From positions 175,129-239,128 of the forward strand of contig CAWEIU010000007.1 of the NCBI GenBank assembly GCA_963809245.1: a stretch of 64,000 nucleotides of DNA. Reading direction: 5' to 3'. Shown one piece after another: positions 15,580-25,528 of the stretch. A program made the translations under genes and the position numbers. Positions within the stretch are counted from its first letter, which is position 1. Each line of letters opens with the position of its first letter. This stretch comes from Roseiarcus sp963809245 (GTDB lineage Bacteria > Pseudomonadota > Alphaproteobacteria > Rhizobiales > Beijerinckiaceae). The notes beneath the pieces were generated by a model. That model had not been told where the DNA came from. It saw nothing but the letters and a program-made list of their open reading frames with translations, and ran no database searches.

Positions 15580-17599
15580 CCCTTCGCATTCGGCACCTGC
15601 GACTGCGTGCCTCCACTACCGAGGGCGTTTATGGCGTTGACCTTCAATTCGGGCCGGGGCTGACGGTTGTCTGGGCTGACAACACGAAAGGCAAATCGAC
15701 CTGCATGCAGGGCATGCTTTATGCGCTCGGCATGGAAAGGATGCTCAGCCCGCGCCGCGAAGTGCCTTTGCCGCATGCCATGACCACCTACCTAATGACT
15801 GACGCTGGAGAGAAGCTTGGCGTTCTTGAATCATCCGCGTCTCTTGAGATCGAAAACGGGGCGGGAGAGGTCATAACAGTTCATCGTGCCATCAAGTCGC
15901 AGCTGGACCGTCGGTTAATCAGCGTGGACTTCGGTTCCGCTTTAGTCGACGGAACCAAGAACCTTCGGCGGCGCGACTTCTTTGTGATCGACCCCGGAGC
16001 GGCTTCGCGGGAAGACGGCTTTCACCATTTTCTTGAAGGTTTCCTAGGCTGGAGCCTTCCCATGGTCAGAAGCTACGACGCCCCAGAAACGAAGCTATAC
16101 TTGGAGACCATATTTCCACTGTTTTGGGTGGAGCAAAAGACCGGCTGGTCATCGATCCCAGCCACAATTCCAACTTATTTGAGAATTCGGGAGGTTCATA
16201 AGCGCGCAATCGAGTTCATAATGGATCTCGATGTTCATCGGCTTGAGTTACACCGCCAGCAGCTGGATGATCTGTTTGCGGCCAACAAGCGTGAGTGGCG
16301 AGCGCTATGGGACGAAATGGAGCGGATCGCGGTGCGGCTGGGCGGCAGAACCGCAATTTTACCACAAACACCGATCGCGGACGACGACGAACTATCTCGC
16401 GCCCATGTGATCATCGCCGAGCATTCCTCTGAGGTCCCGTTATCGGATGTCTTGGTACGGCTGCGCTTTCGCGTGAACGAGATTGCTGCGCTCGCGGTGC
16501 CGGAAATTGCTGCCAACTCGGAACATCTCGTATCGGAACTCCGACGTCTCAATGAAAATGTGGGTGCAATCAATGCACAGCGGATCACAATCCATAATAG
16601 CAGAGAATTGAAGGCCGCCGATATAGGGTCCCTACGGCGGCGCATACGGTCATTGGCAGACGATCTTCAGAAAAATCAGGACGTTCGAAAACTTCAAAGG
16701 TTTTCTGGGAGGATCGCTGATTTGACTTTGATCGTTGCCCAACATGTGAGCAGTCTCTCGTTGATACTTTGCTTTCGCAAGACACTATGACGGCGGTGAT
16801 GCCGATCGAAGACAACATTGAGTATATCAGATCGCAAATGAAAATGTTCGAGGACATCCTGTCCAGAGAGGAGGAAAAACAGCGTTCTCTGGAACGCGCC
16901 CTCGCTAACGCAGATCGGGAGATCGCTGAATTGTTTTGGCGGATTCGCACCATTCGATCGGACTTGGTAGCTCCTGGTAGCAGTCCGTCAGCCGCGGCAA
17001 TTGAAGAACGGGTACGGGCAGAGAATTGAATTCGTGAACTTGAGGGAATCCAAGATTCGCTCGACGATACCATTGAGAGAATGAAGAATTTCTCCGCGAC
17101 GTACCTTCGGTTACTCGACGAACGAGCCTCACTTCCGTCGGATAAAATCTCGGATTCGGACCGGGGAAAACTCGATAAACTGACGAGCCTGCTTCGGGAA
17201 CAGGCGCGTGAATATGGATTCAGCACTTTCCAGCCCAGCGACCTTTCGATCTCCGACGACACCTATCGACCACAGAAAGAGGGCTTCGAGATCGGCTTCG
17301 AGACGTCTGCGAGCGATGCGATTCGACTGAAGTGGGCCTATCAGTTGGGTCTCTTGGAACTTGATAACATTGATACAACCAACCACCCCGGAATCCTGCT
17401 GTTTGATGAACCCAGGCAGCAATCCTCCGCAAAGATAAGTTTCGAACAATTGCTTACGAGAGCGGCCTCTGCCAAGCAGCGAAACCAACAGATTATTTTC
17501 TCGACCAGTGAGGATTTGCAAAATTTACAGCGAATCACGGCGTCATTGGACTGCGGCGAGCGAATTTTCCCAGGATACATCATCCAGCGACTAGCGTGA
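15576..17599 (+). pseudogene. SMC/Rad50-like AAA (ABC-class) ATPase, broken by frameshift and stop
   Basis: Starts at GTG 15576 with LRIRHLRLRA and a Walker A WADNTKGKSTCMQG, followed by FWVEQKTGWSSIP and a coiled-coil-rich middle. The frame fails near 16741-16750: the other frame continues CEQSLVDTLLSQDTMTAV through long coiled coils. An in-frame TGA at 17027 interrupts AEN*IRELEGIQ. The C-terminal lobe is otherwise preserved, with GILLFDEPRQQ (Walker B/D-loop) and IIFSTSEDLQNL. Restoring both lesions would give a protein of about 675 aa. The locus resembles ABC-3C conflict systems; here it is decayed, or carries sequencing errors. Confidence 0.75.
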
Positions 17600-17633
17600 A
17601 TTTCGTCGGGCGGGGGGTACCCACCCCTCACCC

Positions 17634-18928
<1,295 letters not shown>

Positions 18929-18932
<4 letters not shown>

Positions 18933-20344
18933 GGCAAAATCTCCGCGATCCGCAGCGCGGCGATGCGGTCGATCTCGGCCAGCGCGGTCGCGACCTCCGT
19001 CGGCGCGTCGTGCGCGAGCCGACGCTCGAACGCGGCGAGGATGTCGGCCTTCGTCTTGCCGCGCACCGCCATGATGAAGGGGAAGCCGAAGCGGGCGCGA
19101 TAGGCGTCGTTCAGCGCCGTGAAGCGCGCGAGTTCGTCCTGGCTCAGGCGATCGAGCCCGGCGCTCTTCTGCTCCTCGCTCGACTCCGCCGTGAGGCCCT
19201 TGGCGAGCGCGAGCTTGCCGGCGAGATCGGGGTGCGCGTCGATCAACCGCCGCTTGTCAGCCTCAGTCCCGCCCGCCATCGCGCGCGCCATCGCCCTGGC
19301 GAGGCCAGCGGCGGCGTCTTCGCTCGCACTCAGCCGCGCATCGTACGCGGCCTCGGCGACCCAGCGCGAATGTTCGTAGACGCCGCCGAAGCGCTCGACG
19401 AACACCGTGCGCGACAGGCGCGACGGCTGCCAGCCGCCTTGCGGCGGATGGCGACGGATCCAGTGGCGCGCGATGTCGAGCCGCGTCGCGATCCAAACCT
19501 TTTCGTGGCTCGCGGCATAATCGAGGAAGCGCGCCAGCGCGGCGGCGCGGCCGGGCCGGCCGACGAGCCGGCAATGCAGGCCGATCGACAGCATCTTCGG
19601 CGCCGTCGCGCCCTCCTGATAGAGCGTGTCGAACGAGTCCCTCAGGTAGGAATAGAACTGATCGCCCGAATTGAACCCTTGCGGCGTTGCGAAGCGCATG
19701 TCGTTGGTGTCGAGCGTATAGGGCACGATGAGCTGCGGCCCCTTCGGCCCCTCGATCCAATAGGGCAGATCGTCAGCGTAGGCGTCGGCGCAATAGACGA
19801 AGCCGCCCTCTTCGCAGCCGAGGCGGATCGTGTTGACCGACGAGCGCCCCTGGTAGAAGCCGAGCGGACGCGCGCCCGCGACCTCGGTATGGATGCGGAC
19901 CGCCTCGGCGATGTCGCGCGCCTCGATGTCGGCCGGCGTGTCGCGATAGTCGATCCATTTGTAGCCGTGCGTCGCGATCTCCCAGCCCGCCTCGTTCATC
20001 GCGGCGACCGCTTGCGGGTTGCGCGCCATCGCCGTCGCGACGGCGTAGACGGTGACGGGCATCGACCGCTCGGTGAACATCCGATGCAGGCGCCAGAAGC
20101 CCGCGCGCGAGCCGTATTCGTAGATCGACTCCATGTTCATGTGGCGCTGCCCCGGCCAGGGCGCCGCGCCGACGATCTCGGAGAGGAAGGCTTCGGAAGC
20201 GGCGTCGCCGTGCAGGATGTTGTTCTCGCCGCCCTCTTCGTAATTGATGACGAATTGCAGCGCGACCCGCGCCCCGCCCGGCCAGTCCGCGAATGGCGGC
20301 GTCCGACCGTAGCCGATCATGTCGCGCGGGTAGCTGTCGTCCAT
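18929..20344 (-). CDS. Bifunctional allantoinase (PuuE type) - OHCU decarboxylase fusion
   Basis: Start chosen at ATG 20344 (471 aa), where family similarity begins (YGRTPPFADWPGGARVALQF). Residues about 1-300 form a polysaccharide-deacetylase-fold, metal-free allantoinase of the PuuE group (NYEEGGENNILHGD, ATHGYKWIDYRD). Residues about 305-471 form the OHCU decarboxylase (UraD) domain, with RLIDAHPDLAGKLA carrying the expected His and the long C-terminal helices. UraD makes S-allantoin, which PuuE then opens, so successive steps are joined in one chain. The distal gene is guaD. Confidence 0.88.
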
Positions 20345-20489
20345 CAATGTCCCCGTTTCTTTCACGCCAACCGCGAGGCCAAGCCGGCGGATCGCATAAG
20401 GCAAGCCGGCAGTTTGCTCCAGAGCCCCGTTTGCGTCAAAAGCTGAGGAAGCTCTGGGACTTTCTGCGTTTTGTCTGAACCGCCCCCCC

Positions 20490-20545
20490 GTCATTGCGAG
20501 CGAAGCGAAGCAATCCATCGGCGCCGACAATGCAATCCAACGGCA
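20490..20545. repeat. Palindromic repeat family B, truncated copy
   Basis: GTCATTGCGAGCGAAGCGAA followed by GCAATCCATCGGCGCCGACA lies between the divergent puuE-uraD and enoyl-CoA hydratase genes; only one half of the usual palindrome is present. Confidence 0.65.
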
Positions 20546-20575
20546 TTGCAGACGACTCTAGGGAGCGAGCGCATT

Positions 20576-21353
20576 ATGAGCGACATCGACCTCGTCTTCG
20601 CCGCGCCCTTGGCGCGCATTCGATTGAACGCCCCGGCGCGGCGCAATGCGATCTCGCGCGCGATGTGGCGGCGGCTGCCGGAGATTTGCGCCGCGATCGA
20701 AGCCGAGAAGGACGCGCTGGTCGTCGTCGTCGAAGGCGAAGGCGGCCATTTCAGCGCCGGCGCGGACATTTCCGAATTTGCCGAGGTCTATCGCGACGCG
20801 GCGTCGACGCACGAATATGTCGAGGCGATCCAGCGCGGGCTTGCGGCGCTCGCCGCGCTGACCGGCGACGATCGCCGCGCTTTCAGGCGTCGCGATCGGC
20901 GGCGGGCTCGGCCTCGCGCTGTGTTGCGATCTGCGCTTTTGCAGCGACGACGCCGTGCTGGCGATCACGCCGGCAAAGCTCGGCCTGCTCTACGGCTTTG
21001 TCGAGACGCGCCGCCTCGTCGAACTCGTCGGCCCGTCGCGCGCCAAGGACCTGCTGTTCAGCGGCCGGCGGATTACGCCGGCGGAGGCGCTGGCGAGCGG
21101 GCTCGTCGACCAGATTCAGCCTGCCGACGAGTTGCACGGCCATGTCGAGAGCTATGCGGCCGAACTCACGCGGCTGAGCCAACGCTCGATCCGCGGCGCC
21201 AAGCGCGCCGTCGACGCGATCGCAGGCGGGCTGAGGGAGGAGACGCCCGAGTTCCGGGAGGCGGTCGAGGCGGCCGCGCTCGGCGAAGATTTTTCAGAAG
21301 GCCGCGCCGCCTTCCAGGAGAAACGGGCGCCGGGATTCACGTTTCGGGGGTGA
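20576..21353 (+). pseudogene. Enoyl-CoA hydratase/isomerase family protein, frameshifted
   Basis: Starts at ATG 20576 (MSDIDLVFAAPLARIRLNAP) with crotonase elements ARRNAISRAMW and GGHFSAGADISEF. After about 20858-20866 the reading frame must shift by +1. The new frame reads PATIAALSGVAIGGGLGLAL, the oxyanion-hole block, and continues cleanly through PAKLGLLYG and the C-terminal helices to 21353. All catalytic regions are present if one inserted base is removed, so this is a very recent pseudogene or a sequence error. Substrate unknown. Confidence 0.8.
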
Positions 21354-21411
21354 CGAAGGCGGTGGAGTGACTGTTCGTGGCGCTACCAAAGGGACCGAGC
21401 CAGCGCCGTCG

Positions 21412-22726
21412 CGTGGATGGCCGGGTCGAGCCCACGACTGTCCGGTTCATGTCGTCGCCAAGTGAAGCTCGAGTTGGCGAGGGTCGAGCGGGCGCGGGGG
21501 ATCGTTGTGGCGGAGTTGAGCGGCGCGCCGGCGATGCATGAGATTGGCGCGCACGAGTTGAACCAGTTCGAGGAAGCCGTGCGTTGCTTTTGAGATCTCT
21601 TGCAGCGCGCGCAGCAGCAGGAAGGCGATCAGCGCGACGGCGAGTTGGGCGCGCACGGCGTTCTCGGAGCGGCCGAGGAATTTGGTGATCTTCAGCGTTT
21701 GCTTCATCACGCGGAAGAACAGCTCGATCTGCCAGCGGCGCTTGTAGAGGTCGGCGATCTCCTGGGCGGGCGCGTCGAGATCGTTGGAGAGAATGCGCAG
21801 CCGCGTGCCGGTTTCGGTCTCGACGACGATTTCGCGCACTGCGTCCCGCATCGGATTTTTGCGATTGGTGGCTTGGCGGGCGGGCAGAAACCCGATGCGA
21901 TCGCTCAACACGTCCGATCCTTGCGCCAATGGCAGGCTCTTGGCGTCGTTGAGCGGCGTGTTGGCCTTGAAGCGGGTCACCAAGCGGCAGCCCGCGGCGT
22001 CGAGCCGCGCCCACCAGGAAAAATCGTAATAGCCAAGGTCGAAAACATAAGTCGCGCCCGCTTCGATCGGCATCGCCTTGGCGGCCGTGATGTCGTTGAC
22101 GTTGGCCGCCGTCACCGCGTGATAGACGGGGCGGCCGCGGTCGGGGTCGTAGATCACGTGGGCCTTGGCGCCGAAGACGTCGCTGGAGAAGCGCGCCCAT
22201 TGCGCGCCGGCCCCGGCGAGCCGCAGGCTCGTCGAGTCGATCAGCCGCACCGCATCGCCCATCTTGCGGCGAAAGCCGCGCGGGGCGGCGGCCAGCATGT
22301 GTGCGAACAGCTTGGCGAAGACGCGCGGATCGCGGTCGCGATTGGCGTCGGCGAGCGTCGACCGCTTGGGCGCGCTGGCGCCGACGTGATAGAGCCGCGC
22401 CCGATGGCTCGCCATCACCGCCTCGACTTCGCGCAGCGAGGACGCGCCGCCGAACTGGGCGAACAGCAGCGCCAGGAACTGATGCCGCGTCGTGAAGCGC
22501 CGCACCGTCTCATCGGTTCCGAATTCGGCGACCAATTTGTCGAACTTCGCCCACGGAACCAGTTTGAGCAGGTCGTGGAAGACGCTATTGGTATGGCGCA
22601 CGGCGTTGATCCTTGTTTCGTGTCCAAGTGAGTCGCGAAACTCTGGAGACGAGTAGAATCAATGTCGTGCGCCGCCTCAAGCAAAACCTCTGCCGGACAG
22701 CCGTGGGTCGAGCCCGGCCATCCACG
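21412..22726. mobile_element. IS4-family insertion element, ends resembling the flanking palindromic repeat
   Basis: About 1.3 kb around a single transposase gene. Candidate ends are 21412-21445 and 22693-22726, imperfect inverted repeats (about 28 of 34 positions). Each starts CGTGGATGGCCGGG and ends in CTGTCCGG on the inner side. The outer half is the same as family D palindromes found downstream, so either the element inserted into such palindromes or its own ends gave rise to them. No target-site duplication was identified. Confidence 0.55.
21447..22601 (-). CDS. IS4-family transposase
   Basis: 384 aa from GTG 22601. The N-terminal HDLLKLVPWAKFDKLVAEFG (DUF4372-type domain) is followed by an RNase H-like DDE domain: LIDSTSLRL (first D), YVFDLGYYDF (second D) and the YKRRWQIELFFRVMKQ signature (E of the Y-R-E-K motif). 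All three catalytic residues are present, so the enzyme may be active. It is followed by tandem GIY-YIG/palindrome units. Confidence 0.93.
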   Translation of the reverse strand: MRHTNSVFHDLLKLVPWAKFDKLVAEFGTDETVRRFTTRHQFLALLFAQFGGASSLREVEAVMASHRARLYHVGASAPKRSTLADANRDRDPRVFAKLFAHMLAAAPRGFRRKMGDAVRLIDSTSLRLAGAGAQWARFSSDVFGAKAHVIYDPDRGRPVYHAVTAANVNDITAAKAMPIEAGATYVFDLGYYDFSWWARLDAAGCRLVTRFKANTPLNDAKSLPLAQGSDVLSDRIGFLPARQATNRKNPMRDAVREIVVETETGTRLRILSNDLDAPAQEIADLYKRRWQIELFFRVMKQTLKITKFLGRSENAVRAQLAVALIAFLLLRALQEISKATHGFLELVQLVRANLMHRRRAAQLRHNDPPRPLDPRQLELHLATT

Positions 22727-22766
22727 CCGAGCGGACATGCTGACGGATGGCGTTTCAACGCGTTGC

Positions 22767-23075
22767 ATGCGTATATTCGCCCCGATGCACGGCGGGTGGA
22801 TCTACATCATGACGAACGGGCCAAACGGCACGCTCTACACCGGCGTGACGAACAACATCGCTCGTCGATCTTTCGAGCACAGGGCCGCGCTCGTGGAAGG
22901 CTTCACCAAGCGCTATGGCCTGAAGCGCCTCGTCTATATGGAGCGCTACGAGGACATCGCGAACGCCATCCAGCGTGAACGCAACATGAAGCATTGGCCG
23001 CGCGCCTGGAAGGTCCGACTCATCCTGGAGACGAACCCTGGCTGGCGCGACCTCTATGACCAGCTCAACGCCTGA
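22767..23075 (+). CDS. GIY-YIG nuclease family protein, copy 1
   Basis: 102 aa from ATG 22767 (an internal ATG at 22785 is an alternative). The domain holds WIYIMTN (GIY position), LYTGVTNNIARRSFEHR (YIG position with catalytic Arg), VYMERYEDIANAIQRERNMK (catalytic Glu region) and ends LYDQLNA. It belongs to the small single-domain UPF0213/UvrC-N-like group whose cellular role is largely unknown. It is repeated almost identically 458 bp downstream, each copy lying between long palindromes. Confidence 0.85.
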   Translation: MRIFAPMHGGWIYIMTNGPNGTLYTGVTNNIARRSFEHRAALVEGFTKRYGLKRLVYMERYEDIANAIQRERNMKHWPRAWKVRLILETNPGWRDLYDQLNA

Positions 23076-23104
23076 CTGTTTGCGGCCAGAGCAAGCGGCG
23101 CCGC

Positions 23105-23183
23105 GTGGATGGCCGGGTCGAGCCCGGCCAAGACGACTACAGACAGGACTCCCGTCTTGGCCGGGCTTGTCCCGGCCATCCAC
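23105..23183. repeat. Palindromic repeat family D, complete copy 1
   Basis: A 79-nt unit. GTGGATGGCCGGGTCGAGCC and the following CGGCCAAGACG pair with the inverted copy ending CCCGGCCATCCAC. Each arm contains its own CCGGG/CCCGG mini-hairpin, so the whole can form a cruciform. It lies between GIY-YIG copies 1 and 2. Confidence 0.85.
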
Positions 23184-23224
23184 GCCGAGGCGACGCTCCG
23201 GCGGATGGCGTTTCAACGCGTCGC

Positions 23225-23533
23225 ATGCGTCTATTCGCCCTGACGCGCGGCGGGTGGATCTACATCATGACGAACCGGCCAAACGGCGCGCTCTACACCG
23301 GCGTGACGAACAACATCGCTCGTCGATCTTTCGAGCACAGGGCCGCGCTCGTGGAAGGCTTCACCAAGCGCTATGGCCTGAAGCGCCTCGTCTATATGGA
23401 GCGCCACGAGGACATCGCGAACGCCATCCAGCGTGAACGCAACATGAAGCATTGGCCGCGCGCCTGGAAGGTCCGACTCATCCTGGAGACGAACCCTGGC
23501 TGGCGCGACCTCTATGACCAGCTCAACGCCTGA
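23225..23533 (+). CDS. GIY-YIG nuclease family protein, copy 2
   Basis: 102 aa from ATG 23225, exactly 458 bp after copy 1. The last 85 residues differ from copy 1 at only a few positions (for example MERHED for MERYED); the first few residues differ more (MRLFALTRGG versus MRIFAPMHGG). GIY, YIG, Arg and Glu positions are intact, so both copies could be functional. Confidence 0.85.
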   Translation: MRLFALTRGGWIYIMTNRPNGALYTGVTNNIARRSFEHRAALVEGFTKRYGLKRLVYMERHEDIANAIQRERNMKHWPRAWKVRLILETNPGWRDLYDQLNA

Positions 23534-23562
23534 CTGTTTGCGGCCAGAGCAAGCGGCGCCGC

Positions 23563-23641
23563 GTGGATGGCCGGGTCGAGCCCGGCCAAGACGACTACAG
23601 ACAGGACTCCCGTCTTGGCCGGGCTCGTCCCGGCCATCCAC
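23563..23641. repeat. Palindromic repeat family D, complete copy 2
   Basis: Nearly identical to 23105-23183 and offset by exactly 458 bp; the main difference is GGGCTCGTCCC for GGGCTTGTCCC in the right arm. Confidence 0.85.
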
Positions 23642-23775
23642 GCCGAGCCGACGCTCCGGCAGATGAGCTTTTGACGTCGCGCGCGACAGCCCGAACGGCA
23701 CATGAAGCATTGGTCGCGAACTTGGGCCAGAGCCAGCAGCGCCGCGTGGCTGGCCGGGTCAAGCCCGGCCATGAC
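23642..23775 (+). pseudogene. Third GIY-YIG/palindrome unit, internally deleted
   Basis: After the second palindrome the sequence again follows the unit (GATGAGCTTTTGACG for GATGGCGTTTCAACG), then jumps to the gene's 3' part: ACATGAAGCATTGG at 23700 is 258 bp after copy 2 instead of 458, so about 200 bp are missing. GGGCCAGAGCCAGCAGCGCC and a half palindrome (23746-23775) close the unit. No protein can be made from it. Confidence 0.7.
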
Positions 23776-23794
23776 GGCGGTGGAATGCGGCGCC

Positions 23795-24730
23795 TCAATC
23801 GTCATGCGACAGCGGAATCGCCGAGGTCGGTTCCGTATCGATCGCGCCGTCCTCGGCGGGCAGGATCGGCGGGGCGGGGTCGCGCTCGTCGTAGGTCTCG
23901 ACCGGGGGCGGCAGCGCCGCCGAGGGGCCGTCGATGGCGAGCGGCGGGGCGCTCGGGCGCAGCGTGGCGCGCGCGACGTCCATCGGCTCTTCGATGTCGG
24001 GCGCGGGCGGCAGGCCGTCCGGACGGGGCGGCGGCGGCAGCAGATCGGGCGGCGGCTGCGGCTTGCAATAGCGGCGCGGCCCGGTGTTGGTCGCCCCGTG
24101 CATCGCCAGATCGAGATGCAGATGGTTGTAGTGGAACGGATCGGCGCCCGGCCCGAGTACGGTCGTAAAGTGCTGGCAGGCGCCGGCGTGGACCTCGTGC
24201 AGGAACGCCGACTCCTGGCTATCCGTCTTCTTCCAGTCGTGCACGACGCTGATCTCGCGCCCGTCGGCGAGCTTGAAGCCGGAGACGTCGATCGCGTTGC
24301 CGAACGCGTGCTCCGAAAGCCGCGCGCCAGCCATGTTGTCGATGCCGCGGCAGCTATAGGCGCCGAACGTATCGAGGCCGACGACGGCGGCGCCGAAGCG
24401 CGCCTGGGCGTAGGGCTGCACGACCTGGTTGAGCCATTCCTCCAGCGCCGGAATCATCGAGCAGTCGATCACTACAGGCTTGTCGAACGGGATCGTCCCG
24501 TCGGCGAGCGCGGAGACCTTGAAGGGATGCGTCATGCCGCAGATGCTGGGCCCGTCGATCTCCCGCATCGGCGTAATATAAGCCGAGGGTTTGACGAGGC
24601 CGCGCGCGAGACAGAGGTTTTCCGCCTGGGTGCGCCAGGCCGGGCGCTCGGCGCGCTCCATCCATCCGCAGCCCGCGAGCGAAAGCAGAGCGAGAAAAGT
24701 GAACGCTTTTGGCCAAACGCGACGCGCCAT
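23795..24730 (-). CDS. Extensin-like C-terminal domain lipoprotein
   Basis: 311 aa. The signal peptide ends in the lipobox LSLAGC, predicting a lipid-anchored protein. The extensin-like C domain (about residues 35-220) contains SEHAFGNAIDVSGF, VLGPGADPFHYNHLHLD and a closing RRYCK. The H-x-D and H-x-H residues resemble the zinc site of D-Ala-D-Ala-type peptidases, so a peptidoglycan hydrolase is plausible. The C-terminal about 85 residues are Pro-rich and low in complexity. A second extensin-like gene lies at 39.5 kb. Confidence 0.82.
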   Translation of the reverse strand: MARRVWPKAFTFLALLSLAGCGWMERAERPAWRTQAENLCLARGLVKPSAYITPMREIDGPSICGMTHPFKVSALADGTIPFDKPVVIDCSMIPALEEWLNQVVQPYAQARFGAAVVGLDTFGAYSCRGIDNMAGARLSEHAFGNAIDVSGFKLADGREISVVHDWKKTDSQESAFLHEVHAGACQHFTTVLGPGADPFHYNHLHLDLAMHGATNTGPRRYCKPQPPPDLLPPPPRPDGLPPAPDIEEPMDVARATLRPSAPPLAIDGPSAALPPPVETYDERDPAPPILPAEDGAIDTEPTSAIPLSHDD

Positions 24731-24839
24731 TGCGTCAAAATGCGCGCATCGCCTAAAGAAAGGCTAAATGATTGCGCCGTCGGGCTTTTGCGCGCCGGCC
24801 ATCGTCGCGCCGCAGTTTCCGGTCACCAGAGGCGTCGCA

Positions 24840-25523
24840 ATGGCGGGATTTCGATTCGCGAGAGGGCGCTTGACGCAGGTCACGCGGCGGTCGGCGGCGG
24901 GGGTGGCGGCGTTCGCCCTGTTTGTCGCGCCAACGCTGGCGCTGGCGCATCCCCACGTCTGGGTGACGGTGCGAAGCGAGATCGCCTTTTCTCCCGACGG
25001 CAAGGTGACCGCGGTCACGCACGACTGGGTGTTCGACGAAATGTATTCTTCCTTCGCGACTCAGGGCTTGGCCAAGCCCGGCGAACTCGTCACGCGCAAG
25101 ATTTTTGCCCCGCTCGCCCAGGAGAACGCCGCCAATCTCGCTGAGATCGGCTATTTCACCACCCTCAAGATCGGCGGCAAGGCGGTCGATTTCGCGCCCG
25201 TCACGCAGTACTGGATGGAGGAGCGGCCGGACCATCTCGTCGTTTTCCATGTGGTCTTGAACTTGAAGACGCCGACGCCGCCCAGCCGCTACATGTCGCT
25301 GATGGTCGCCGACCCCGAATATTTCATCGACTTCGAATTCGACGATAAGAACGCCATCGAGCTCGCGGCGGCGCCCGCGGGATGCTCGGCCTCGATCTCC
25401 AGGCCGAAGCCGCTCGAAGGGGAAGACAAGCAGAAGCTCGACGAGTTTTTCTTCACCAACCTCGCGCCGGGCGCGAATTTCGGCTTCAAGATGGCCAGCC
25501 GCGCGATGATCGCCTGCCCGTGA
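24840..25523 (+). CDS. DUF1007 family periplasmic protein (metal-transport associated)
   Basis: Start chosen at ATG 24840 (227 aa), giving a signal peptide (GVAAFALFVAPTLALAHPHV). Cleavage after ALA would expose an N-terminal His-Pro-His-Val, the hallmark of DUF1007. The family is commonly encoded next to nickel/cobalt exporters of the NicO type, as here, and is thought to help metal handling in the periplasm. Its stop overlaps a possible GTG of the next gene, indicating co-translation. Confidence 0.8.
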   Translation: MAGFRFARGRLTQVTRRSAAGVAAFALFVAPTLALAHPHVWVTVRSEIAFSPDGKVTAVTHDWVFDEMYSSFATQGLAKPGELVTRKIFAPLAQENAANLAEIGYFTTLKIGGKAVDFAPVTQYWMEERPDHLVVFHVVLNLKTPTPPSRYMSLMVADPEYFIDFEFDDKNAIELAAAPAGCSASISRPKPLEGEDKQKLDEFFFTNLAPGANFGFKMASRAMIACP

Positions 25524-25528
25524 GTCGA

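Noticed and set aside
22767..23775. Possible CRISPR or satellite from the 458-bp tandem units
   Set aside because: Each unit contains a full gene and a palindrome; period far too long, copy number three.
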